From Eubacteriales Family XIII. Incertae Sedis bacterium (GTDB taxonomy: Bacteria; Bacillota; Clostridia; Peptostreptococcales; Anaerovoracaceae), in assembly GCA_031254995.1 (NCBI GenBank), contig JAIRTJ010000106.1, positions 1-6,367 of the forward strand: 6,367 nt of DNA. Reading direction: 5' to 3'. The stretch's first letter is position 1. Every line of letters starts with the position of its first letter. Below are positions 1 through 5,504 of the stretch, one piece after another. A program made the translations under genes and the position numbers. The notes beneath the pieces were generated by a model. It was not told where the DNA came from, ran no database searches, and saw only the letters and a list, made by a program, of their open reading frames with translations.

Positions 1-1
1 A

Positions 2-694
2 ATCGCGTCATACGTCATGCCGTATATCCCCAACGGCGCGACGATCCAACTCGGCATCGGCGGTCTGGCCAACGCGATCGGATATCGGTTGGAGAACCAC
101 CGAAACATCAAGGTATTCACGGAGATGCTGACGGAGTCGATGATCGAGCTCTATGAAAAACGAGTCGTCAAGGAAAAGATGATCGCGTGTTTCGCGCTCG
201 GAAACAGGAGGTTGTACGAGTTCTGCAACAACAACGACATGGTCGAGTTGTGGCAGTTGCCCGATCTTTGCAATCCGGTGGAAATCGGAAAGCGCGACAA
301 TTTCATATCGGTCAACACTTGCCTGATGGTCGATTTCGTCGGACAGGTCGCGTCCGAGCAAATCGGCAGTCGTATCGTGTCTTGTACGGGCGGTGCGTCC
401 GATACGGTGCGCGGAGCCAGGATGTCGAAGGGAGGACGCAGCTTCATCTGCGTGGCGTCCACCTATACGACGAAGGATGGCGAAGTGCGCTCGAATATCG
501 TATCGACCCTTCCGCCCTATACGCCGGTATCCGTACAGCGGACGGATGTCGATGCCATCGTCACCGAATTCGGCATAGCCGAGCTGTATTGCAGAAGCAA
601 TGAGGAACGCGTCGCGGCTTTGATCAATATCGCGCATCCCGATTTCCGCGAGGGATTGAAGGAAGAAGCGAGAAAGCTCAACATGCTTCGTTGA
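2..694 (+). CDS. Acetyl-CoA hydrolase/transferase-family CoA-transferase, C-terminal half (5' end outside window)
   Basis: This is the C-terminal part, about 230 codons, of a family I CoA-transferase of the 4-hydroxybutyrate / butyryl-CoA:acetate type. Such enzymes move CoA between acyl-CoA and acetate in the cytoplasm during acid fermentation; full members are about 430-450 residues. The frame is open to the left edge, so the first ATG at 17 is internal. Numbering from that Met, the LGIGGLANAIG stretch (12-22) and FTEM (34-37) match the catalytic region; Glu36 (codon 122-124) is the probable residue that forms the glutamyl-CoA thioester, by analogy with Glu238 of Clostridium aminobutyricum AbfT. 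SEQIG (113-117), a GGASD glycine motif (125-129), RGARMSKGG (132-140), VTEFGIAEL (182-190) and AHPDFRE (206-212) are further family signatures. The substrate cannot be told from this half. The gene ends before a terminator at 761-797 and converges with the next gene. Confidence 0.93.
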   Translation: MASYVMPYIPNGATIQLGIGGLANAIGYRLENHRNIKVFTEMLTESMIELYEKRVVKEKMIACFALGNRRLYEFCNNNDMVELWQLPDLCNPVEIGKRDNFISVNTCLMVDFVGQVASEQIGSRIVSCTGGASDTVRGARMSKGGRSFICVASTYTTKDGEVRSNIVSTLPPYTPVSVQRTDVDAIVTEFGIAELYCRSNEERVAALINIAHPDFREGLKEEARKLNMLR

Positions 695-760
695 TGAGCG
701 TATTCTGTCCGAACAGACGGGGTTTTTGGCAATCGCCGTCGAAACGCTTTTGAAACAATG

Positions 761-797
761 AAAACAAGGCTCCCGATCAAATCGGGAGCCTTGTTTT
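761..797. terminator. Bidirectional Rho-independent terminator
   Basis: A perfect 17-bp inverted repeat (761-777 and 781-797) surrounds a 3-base loop (CAA). The outer four pairs are A:T, so each strand has an A-run before and a U-run after the G+C-rich core GGCTCCCGAT. It lies between two convergent genes, 66 bp after the CoA-transferase stop and 44 bp after the stop of the minus-strand gene, so it can end transcription from both sides. Confidence 0.92.
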
Positions 798-841
798 ATA
801 TCTTTGTCAGTGTTTCGGAACTCTGCCTTTGCGCAGAAACC

Positions 842-1060
842 CTAGCCGATCTTTGCTTCTAATTTTTCGAGAAGCGTCGCCAACATCTCCGCAGAAAAGT
901 TGGCCTGCGGGAAGCCCGTCAATTGCTTCAGCGAGAAGCCTTTTGCCATTCCCATCATCGGATTCTTCGAGACGCCGGGAAGAAGTTCTTCCATGACTTC
1001 AACGGCTGCGGGATCATTGAGCAGATCGCCCATCTTGCTGTCTTCTGTGTATTTCGCCAT
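842..1060 (-). CDS. Small predicted all-helical protein, 72 residues, function unknown
   Basis: I cannot assign a function. The product is short, acidic and probably all alpha-helical, with no cysteine or tryptophan, no signal peptide and no membrane segment, so it should be cytoplasmic. Visible pieces are MGDLLNDPAAVEVMEELLPG (10-29), a Met-rich NPMMGMAKG turn (33-41), SLKQLTGFP (43-51), and a C-terminal helix (56-70). From memory, the pattern 'xLLxxPxxxxVLExxLPGxxxNPxxxMAxGxSLxxL' resembles small helical domains attached to the C-terminus of some bacterial hydrolases; here it stands alone. That resemblance is inference. The start is well supported: a strong AGGAGG (complement of 1069-1074) sits 8 nt before the ATG. 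The gene is divergent from the TetR gene, has its own palindrome-covered promoter, and ends at the shared terminator. Confidence 0.85.
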   Translation of the reverse strand: MAKYTEDSKMGDLLNDPAAVEVMEELLPGVSKNPMMGMAKGFSLKQLTGFPQANFSAEMLATLLEKLEAKIG

Positions 1061-1125
1061 CGTCCATACCTCCTAATACTGCTTTGCTACGCTTAGGGTC
1101 AAACTGCCCGAGCGCCTTATGTAAG

Positions 1126-1155
1126 TACATTTTAGTATATAAACACTAAAATGTA
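1126..1155. repeat. 11+11 bp inverted repeat over the minus-strand promoter, probable operator
   Basis: TACATTTTAGT (1126-1136) and its exact complement ACTAAAATGTA (1145-1155) flank an 8-bp spacer. The right arm covers most of the -35 box and the left arm contains the -10 box, so a dimeric protein bound here would block RNA polymerase. The size and symmetry suit a TetR-family dimer, and a TetR gene is encoded divergently 400 bp away. The assignment to that regulator is inference. It is not a terminator: there is no G+C-rich stem or U-run. Confidence 0.7.
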
Positions 1156-1157
1156 AA
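1129..1157 (-). promoter_or_regulatory. Sigma-A-type promoter of the 72-residue protein gene
   Basis: Read on the minus strand, a -35 TTTACA (1157 to 1152) is followed by a 17-bp spacer and a -10 TAAAAT (1134 to 1129). Each box has one mismatch to consensus. Transcription would start near 1122, leaving a leader of about 60 nt with an AGGAGG ribosome site. An A+T-rich tract at 1168-1189 lies upstream of the -35 and could act as an UP element. Both boxes fall within the inverted repeat 1126-1155 or directly touch it. Confidence 0.75.
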
Positions 1158-1298
1158 GGGCAATCCGGAAAATAATTAAAAATTTTTATCGAATCCCGCA
1201 AATAACCGGTGAATTTCAATAACCATGCGCGACCGCATATATATTTGAATGTTCAGAATCAGGCGCGCGCAAATCGAATGAAAATAGTGAATATTTGT

Positions 1299-1350
1299 CC
1301 GAATTCGGGCACTTTGCGCATTTTTGCGCAAAGTGATAGAGTAAATACTC
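1299..1350. repeat. Group of three dyads upstream of the TetR promoter
   Basis: Three symmetric elements lie in 52 bp. CCGAATTCGG is a perfect 10-bp palindrome (1299-1308). CACTTTGCGCA (1310-1320) and TGCGCAAAGTG (1325-1335) form a perfect 11+11 bp repeat with a TTTT centre. GAGTA and TACTC (1339-1350) have a 2-bp centre. The last ends 11 bp before the -35 box at 1362. The large central repeat could be an operator or activator site; no U-run follows on either strand, so a terminator is unlikely. Its sequence differs from the repeat at 1126-1155, so the same protein need not bind both. The two short dyads could be chance. Confidence 0.55.
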
Positions 1351-1361
1351 CAAAATCGCTA

Positions 1362-1390
1362 TTGACAACGCGGCCCATCGCCTGTAAAGT
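1362..1390 (+). promoter_or_regulatory. Sigma-A-type promoter of the TetR-family gene
   Basis: A consensus -35 TTGACA (1362-1367) is separated by exactly 17 bp from a -10-like TAAAGT (1385-1390), which has two mismatches to TATAAT. The predicted start is near 1397, giving an untranslated leader of about 155 nt before the TetR ATG at 1553. No other plus-strand promoter in the gap is as good. Confidence 0.65.
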
Positions 1391-1552
1391 GTATCTATAT
1401 CCTCCGCTTATGCGTTCGTATATTGTTTTGTCGATCGAGGTTGACGAGTCAAGTCGGAGTGTTTGCGGCGAAAGATTCGTCGCAGGCGGAGATATATATC
1501 GTCGCGACGGCGGCGGGAAGTTTGCGGCGTTGCGTGAGAATGGGGCGATAAG

Positions 1553-2209
1553 ATGGCAGTGACGACACAGAATACAAAAGACAAAATCATGGACGTTTCC
1601 ACGGAGTTATTCAATGCGTTTCTCGCGACAAACGTCAGTACGATCCAGATCGCGCACGCGCTCGGCATGAGCGTCGGCAACCTGTATTACCATTTTCGCA
1701 ATAAGGAACACATCATTCGAGAGATTTACGCAGAGCGCATATCCGTCGAGATCGACGCCCTCGTTATGAGCAAGGAGGAACGACTGTCCGAGATCGGTAT
1801 GATCCGTTATTTGACAGGTCTTGCGAATGTAATCTGCAAATACAATTTTTTCTATTCGGAGATCTACGCGCTCACCTGCGATGATCCGGAGCTGAAGACG
1901 ATTTACCGACAACGCGTAAAGGCCTTCGACCGAGAGCTTAAGAAGCCAGCGGACACATGGATTGCGGTGGGCCTTCTGAAGGAGGGAGCGGCGGACGTAA
2001 TCCGCGACATCAGCGAGGTTTGCTGGATGCATGTGATCGGATGGTTGCCGTTCCGGATGGTCGCGACGGGCGAGGTCAACAAGGAAAAGCTCGCGTCCGA
2101 CGCCGTCGTTTCGATGTTGAAAGTTTTGAGACCGTACTTCACCGATTCCGCGAACGAGCGCTTTGAGAGGTTGCTCGACTTTGTCGAGGAGAGCGAGCGC
2201 GCGGAGTGA
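1553..2209 (+). CDS. TetR/AcrR-family transcriptional repressor
   Basis: A 218-residue one-component regulator. The N-terminus (TKDKIMDVSTELFNAF, 8-23) is the first helix of a TetR DNA-binding domain. The helix-turn-helix is STIQIAHALGMSVGNLYYHF (29-48), followed by the usual RNKEHII. The C-terminal half has NFFYSEIYALTCDDPELKTIY (98-118), close to the effector and dimerisation domain of the subgroup I recall as Pfam PF13972; no ligand can be inferred. The ATG at 1553 gives the usual 8-10 residues before helix 1, though its ribosome site is weak (GGGG at 1542-1545). It is divergent from the 72-residue gene and followed, after 162 bp without a terminator, by the Fe-S protein gene. Either or both may be its targets, as may its own promoter. 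Confidence 0.95.
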   Translation: MAVTTQNTKDKIMDVSTELFNAFLATNVSTIQIAHALGMSVGNLYYHFRNKEHIIREIYAERISVEIDALVMSKEERLSEIGMIRYLTGLANVICKYNFFYSEIYALTCDDPELKTIYRQRVKAFDRELKKPADTWIAVGLLKEGAADVIRDISEVCWMHVIGWLPFRMVATGEVNKEKLASDAVVSMLKVLRPYFTDSANERFERLLDFVEESERAE

Positions 2210-2298
2210 TCGAAAACCGCGGAGAATAAGCGGAAGCAGGGAGGAACAGAGGGCGGAAATAAGAGGCAAGAGGAATTTCAACAGAAACTGCTTGGACG

Positions 2299-2335
2299 GA
2301 TGCGATAGTTCCGATATGGGCGAGAATATCGCATC
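2299..2335. repeat. 9+9 bp inverted repeat upstream of the Fe-S protein gene
   Basis: GATGCGATA (2299-2307) and TATCGCATC (2327-2335) are exact complements 19 bp apart, 36 bp before the ATG at 2372. It could be a regulatory site or a weak leader hairpin. A poor promoter-like pair (TTGGAC at 2292-2297, TATGGG at 2315-2320, 17-bp spacer) overlaps it. No U-run follows, so it does not end the TetR transcript. Confidence 0.35.
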
Positions 2336-2371
2336 GCTCGAACGGTAATCGTCAAAGAGGAGGGAGACGCC

Positions 2372-3388
2372 ATGCACGAAATCGACAGCAAAAGACATTT
2401 GCAACTGACGCCGGAGGAGCGGAAAGCGTTGCGCAAGGATGCGGTAAAGCTGTTCACGAAGGAATTCGAAAGGACGGAAAAGGGAAACAACAATCGCGTG
2501 CATTCCTACCATTACACGAAGTACGCGCTTTCCTACATCTATCACATGAAGAGTTTGCTCAACCGCATCATGCCGCAGAAGGAGCCGCTTGTGCATCCGG
2601 AGGGCGAAAAGTACGCGGAGACAGACGATGTGGTCAAGATGTACGCGGCGCAGACGAGTTTTAATTCGATCATGCCGGAGACGAACGATTATCACGCGAA
2701 GGTGCTGACGATCGAGGACGCAGGCAAGATATTGACCTTGAAAGAGGATTTGAACCTGCCCGAGTTGCCCAAGACGGTCGTACCCTACGAGATCGCAAAC
2801 AAGACGATCTTAAAAAATCCTGATCGAATCGCGGTCATCACCTGTCCCTGCCGGGAAGTGAAGGGAGACGCGGGGTGTTATCCTCGCGATGTATGCCTCG
2901 TACTCGGCGAGCCGTGGGTGAGCTTTGCGCTCGCGTTCGGCGGGGATTTGAACGCGCGAGCCATCACGTCCGAAGAAGCTCTCGCTATCGTAAAGCAACA
3001 GCACGAGATGGGCAATGTCCAGGCGATCTTCTGGAAGAAGTCCCAAAACGAGCGCACTTACGCCATCTGCAACTGTTGCATGTGCTGTTGCACGGCATTG
3101 CAGGCGTACAACTACGCGAATTCGCCGATGTTCGCGGGCTCGGGCTACAAGGTTGTATTCGACGACGAGATGTGCGTAAACTGCGGCGCTTGCGTAAAAC
3201 GCTGCAAATTCGGGGCTTTGAGCGCGGGCGAAAACGCTCCGGAGTTCAAACCCGAAAAATGCATGGGATGCGGCGTCTGCACGGATGTATGCGCACAGGG
3301 ATGCCTGTCGATGACGCGCGACGATCCCTCGGTGTGCGAACCGCTGGACGTGGATGTGCTGATTCCGCTGTACACGCCTAAGCCCTGA
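2372..3388 (+). CDS. Cys-rich [4Fe-4S] dicluster ferredoxin-domain protein, role unassigned
   Basis: A 338-residue cytoplasmic iron-sulfur protein with 20 cysteines. The C-terminus is a bacterial-type 2[4Fe-4S] ferredoxin module: C268-x2-C271-x2-C274-x3-C278 and C297-x2-C300-x2-C303-x3-C307. Before it lies a second Cys-rich region: C158-P-C160, C169, C175, then the ICNCCMCCC cluster (C233, C235, C236, C238-C240), which could hold a further metal centre. The pattern 'CPCR ... CLVLG ... EEALAIV ... ICNCC' followed by a dicluster ferredoxin occurs in uncharacterised Fe-S proteins of anaerobes, as I recall them. Residues 1-150 are mixed charged helix with no membrane segment. The start is firm: AGGAGG at 2358-2363, 8 nt before the ATG. 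It follows the TetR gene and precedes hypA by 34 bp, so co-transcription with hypA is likely. Electron transfer is the safe inference; partner and substrate are unknown. Confidence 0.9.
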   Translation: MHEIDSKRHLQLTPEERKALRKDAVKLFTKEFERTEKGNNNRVHSYHYTKYALSYIYHMKSLLNRIMPQKEPLVHPEGEKYAETDDVVKMYAAQTSFNSIMPETNDYHAKVLTIEDAGKILTLKEDLNLPELPKTVVPYEIANKTILKNPDRIAVITCPCREVKGDAGCYPRDVCLVLGEPWVSFALAFGGDLNARAITSEEALAIVKQQHEMGNVQAIFWKKSQNERTYAICNCCMCCCTALQAYNYANSPMFAGSGYKVVFDDEMCVNCGACVKRCKFGALSAGENAPEFKPEKCMGCGVCTDVCAQGCLSMTRDDPSVCEPLDVDVLIPLYTPKP

Positions 3389-3422
3389 GCGGGTCGGCGC
3401 GACGATATGCGACGGTCGAGCG

Positions 3423-3779
3423 ATGCATGAGCTTTCGATCATGGAGGATGTCCTCGAGATAAGCGTGAATCACGCAAAGGCTAACGGAGCCGAACGGATT
3501 CGAAAGATCACGATTTGCGCCGGCGCGCTTTCCAACATCATTCCCAAGTGGGCGACGTTGTTCTTTCGCATGGTCGGGAAGGATACGATCGCGGAAGGCG
3601 CCGTACTCGATTTTATCACACTGCCCGCTGAAGTCGTTTGCCGCGACTGCGGAAAGAGGAGCGAGATCGAAGTTAATCCGCCTGTCTTTCGTTGCGCTCA
3701 TTGCGGCTCGGGAAACGTCGGTTTGGTGTCCGGGCGGGAATTTCGCGTGGTGAGCATTGAAATCGGCATCGATCGGTGA
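3423..3779 (+). CDS. hypA: HypA nickel metallochaperone / hydrogenase maturation factor
   Basis: A 118-residue HypA/HybF-family protein, the normal length. HypA passes nickel, with HypB, to the large subunit of [NiFe] hydrogenase, and in some bacteria to urease. The N-terminal MHELSIMEDVLE is diagnostic; the amino-terminal Met-His2-Glu3 binds nickel, which also fixes the start at 3423 despite a weak ribosome site. The zinc site is C73-x2-C76-x14-C91-x2-C94, one residue wider than in Escherichia coli HypA. The first part (GALSNIIPKWATLFFRM, 34-50) follows the family fold. It sits 34 bp after the Fe-S gene and is probably in the same transcript. No hypB, hypC-F or hydrogenase gene is in the window, so it is either solitary or separated from its partners. 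Confidence 0.95.
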   Translation: MHELSIMEDVLEISVNHAKANGAERIRKITICAGALSNIIPKWATLFFRMVGKDTIAEGAVLDFITLPAEVVCRDCGKRSEIEVNPPVFRCAHCGSGNVGLVSGREFRVVSIEIGIDR

Positions 3780-3811
3780 TTTTCGCTGTTTCCTATTGCA
3801 TAGGGATGATG

Positions 3812-3817
3812 TATAAT
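3812..3817 (+). promoter_or_regulatory. TATAAT -10 box directly before the pseudouridine synthase start
   Basis: A perfect TATAAT (3812-3817) ends 8 bp before the ATG at 3826. A start 6-8 bp after the box would fall at 3824-3826, so this promoter would give a leaderless or nearly leaderless mRNA. The -35 region at 17 bp is poor (TTTCCT, 3789-3794) and there is no TG extension at the standard position. A+T-rich 3812-3820 may be chance, but it is striking in this G+C-richer setting. Confidence 0.5.
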
Positions 3818-3825
3818 TATAGGGT

Positions 3826-4824
3826 ATGCGAAATATAACGATCGGCGATAACGAGGGAAACCAGAGATTGGATCGGTTTCTGCGAAAATACCTTCCGGGC
3901 GCGTCTCTGAGTCTCGTCTATCGTTTGGCGCGCAAAAACGTGAAGGTAAACGGCGAGCGAGTCGGTTCGGAGCGCATGTTGTGCGCGGGCGACGAGGTGT
4001 CCCTGTTCTTGGGCGAAGAGAAGATCGATGAGATGCGGCGGGAACGGAAAAAGACAGTTCGGGCGAAGAGACAGTTTCGCATCGCTTTCGAGGACGATAA
4101 CGTTCTGGTCGTCGATAAGCCCTTCGGTCTGCTGACGCACGGGGACAGCCGGGAGAAGAAGAACACCTTGGCCAATCAAGTCCTCGGATATCTCGCGGAG
4201 CAGGGGGTGTATGACCCTGCGTCGTCAACGACGTTTGCGCCCGCGCCGGTCAATCGGTTGGATCGCAACACCACGGGGCTTGTCGTATTCGGAAAGAACG
4301 CGGACGCGGTGCGCGATTTCAACAAGATGATGCGCATATCCGGCGATGCGGATAAATACTATTTGACCGTCGTAAAGGGACGGTTGACGCAGAAATTGAT
4401 TCTCAGGGATCGAATGGTCAAGGACGGGGCGCAAAATCTCGTCACTGTCTTGCCGAGCGACGCGGATTCGGGGAAGTTGATGGAGACGATCGCCGAACCC
4501 GTTGAATATCAGGGATCTTATACCTTGGTCGAGGTGCGTTTGGTGACGGGTCGGACGCATCAAATTCGCGCGCACCTGGCGAAGGCGGGCTACCCCGTCG
4601 TCGGCGACGCGAAATACGGCGACCGCGTGACGAACAGATATTTCGAACACGCGTTCGGATTGACGACCCAGTTTCTGCACGCGCACAGGATACGGATCAA
4701 TAGGGGAGAGGGTTCTTTGACCTATCTTTCCTCATCGGTATTCGAGAGCGAATTGCCGGAAAATTTCACGCGAATACTGCAAGCTCTTAGACGCGAGGCA
4801 AGGGGGCGAGGGGCGAGGCGCTGA
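3826..4824 (+). CDS. RluA-family 23S rRNA pseudouridine synthase (RluC/RluD-like) with S4 domain
   Basis: A 332-residue enzyme that converts uridines to pseudouridine in RNA, most likely large-subunit rRNA. Residues 9-62 form an S4 RNA-binding domain (NQRLDRFLRKYLPG, then NVKVNGERV and GDEV). The catalytic domain starts at about 85: NVLVVDKPFGLLTHGD (92-107), then NRLDRNTTGL (143-152) with catalytic Asp146, DKYYLTVVKG (176-185), LVTGRTHQIRAHLA (239-252) and GDAKYGD (260-266), with FLHAHRI near the end. The start fits the family, whose members begin a few residues before the QRLDxFL motif. A normally spaced ribosome site is missing; AGGG at 3821-3824 is only 1 nt from the ATG. It lies 46 bp after hypA and opens a run of plus-strand housekeeping genes. 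The target uridine cannot be told from sequence. Confidence 0.96.
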   Translation: MRNITIGDNEGNQRLDRFLRKYLPGASLSLVYRLARKNVKVNGERVGSERMLCAGDEVSLFLGEEKIDEMRRERKKTVRAKRQFRIAFEDDNVLVVDKPFGLLTHGDSREKKNTLANQVLGYLAEQGVYDPASSTTFAPAPVNRLDRNTTGLVVFGKNADAVRDFNKMMRISGDADKYYLTVVKGRLTQKLILRDRMVKDGAQNLVTVLPSDADSGKLMETIAEPVEYQGSYTLVEVRLVTGRTHQIRAHLAKAGYPVVGDAKYGDRVTNRYFEHAFGLTTQFLHAHRIRINRGEGSLTYLSSSVFESELPENFTRILQALRREARGRGARR

Positions 4825-4881
4825 TCGGCCGGCGCGTCGGTCTGCGTCGTTGCGGATCCGCAGACGAAAACGGGACGAAAG

Positions 4882-5445
4882 ATGACGAGAGATCGAGATA
4901 GGAAAAAGCGAAATTGGAGGGCGGAATATCGCCCGTACATCATCGCGGCGACATTGGCGATCATCCTGTTCGTGCTTGTCGCTCCCGCCTTGGCGCGCGG
5001 GAATGAAATGGCCGACGCCATCGAGGCCGGCGACATCGTTATTATTGATCGGGAGACATATTCCGAGAGAAGGGGGCTTCCCGATTACGGCGACATCGTC
5101 GCGTTCAAGAGGGATTACTTCGACGGAGGCGACGAGACGAAAAATCATTACAGGATGAGTCGAATTGTCGGACTCCCCGGGGACACGATCGAGATCAAGG
5201 ACGGAGCGATATACAGAAACGGAAAGGCGTTGAAGCGGGAGGTCTATGAGCCGGCGGAGACGGAAAGCGGCGAGATGAACGGTCCCGTCTCCTTGAAGGA
5301 CGACGAGGTATTCGTTTTGAGCGACAACAGAGCGGAGGGAATCGACAGCAGGCGAAAGGCCGTCGGGCCGCGTACCTTGGATGAGTTGCGCGGACGGGTC
5401 GCGTTCAGGATATGGCCGCTGAAGCGATTCGGTTTCGTCGAATGA
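4882..5445 (+). CDS. Signal peptidase I homologue lacking both catalytic residues (predicted pseudoenzyme)
   Basis: A 187-residue member of the type I signal peptidase (S26) family. A basic N-terminus (MTRDRDRKKR) and one membrane helix (about 18-37) place the rest outside the membrane. The fold motifs are present: GDIVII (50-55), GDIVAFKRD (70-78), RIVGLPGDTIEI (94-105), LSDNRAEGIDSR (146-157) and GRVAFRIWPL (171-180). The active site is not. The box normally written GxSMxPTL reads GNEMADAI, with Glu42 (codon 5005-5007) where the nucleophilic Ser should be, and the box KRVIGLPGD reads SRIVGLPGD, with Ser93 (5158-5160) in place of the general-base Lys. The reading frame is intact, so it is a maintained protein, not a decayed gene. 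It directly precedes an intact signal peptidase gene. Staphylococcus aureus SpsA, upstream of SpsB, is a known parallel. A chaperone or regulatory role is only a guess. Confidence 0.9.
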   Translation: MTRDRDRKKRNWRAEYRPYIIAATLAIILFVLVAPALARGNEMADAIEAGDIVIIDRETYSERRGLPDYGDIVAFKRDYFDGGDETKNHYRMSRIVGLPGDTIEIKDGAIYRNGKALKREVYEPAETESGEMNGPVSLKDDEVFVLSDNRAEGIDSRRKAVGPRTLDELRGRVAFRIWPLKRFGFVE

Positions 5446-5504
5446 GCGGCGTTCGGGCTGTGCCGGATCCGGCGTCGACGCGACGGAAGGATGAGAAGAG
5501 GAAG

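Larger units (their letters stand above)
1061..1552. other. Divergent control region without a credible gene
   Basis: This 492-bp gap between the divergent small gene and the TetR gene holds the two promoters and the inverted repeats listed separately. A 117-codon plus-strand frame (1209-1562) and a 90-codon minus-strand frame (1408-1680) cross it, but neither has a ribosome site, a recognisable motif or plausible composition. The predicted leader (about 1397-1552) has several short self-complementary words, such as TTGAC/GTCAA at 1441-1452 and GTCGCGAC at 1501-1508. I cannot match it to a known riboswitch. Confidence 0.6.

Noticed and set aside
1310..1335. Hairpin considered as a terminator for upstream transcription
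   Set aside because: No U-run follows on either strand and no gene ends nearby; an operator-like site is more likely.
1209..1562. 117-codon plus-strand frame in the control region
   Set aside because: It has no ribosome site, contains the predicted TetR promoter and the main inverted repeat, overlaps the TetR start, and shows no protein-like motif.
1607..2695. 362-codon minus-strand frame opposite the TetR gene
   Set aside because: It is antisense to the clear TetR coding region and the start of the Fe-S gene; Arg/His/Leu-rich composition is typical of a shadow frame.
3792..3804. CCTAT-TGC-ATAGG short palindrome before the pseudouridine synthase gene
   Set aside because: Five-base arms are common by chance and it matches no known site.
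4840..4865. 7-bp hairpin (GTCTGCG/CGCAGAC) between the pseudouridine synthase and the first signal peptidase gene
   Set aside because: It has a short stem and a 12-nt loop, with no U-run, so it is not a convincing terminator.
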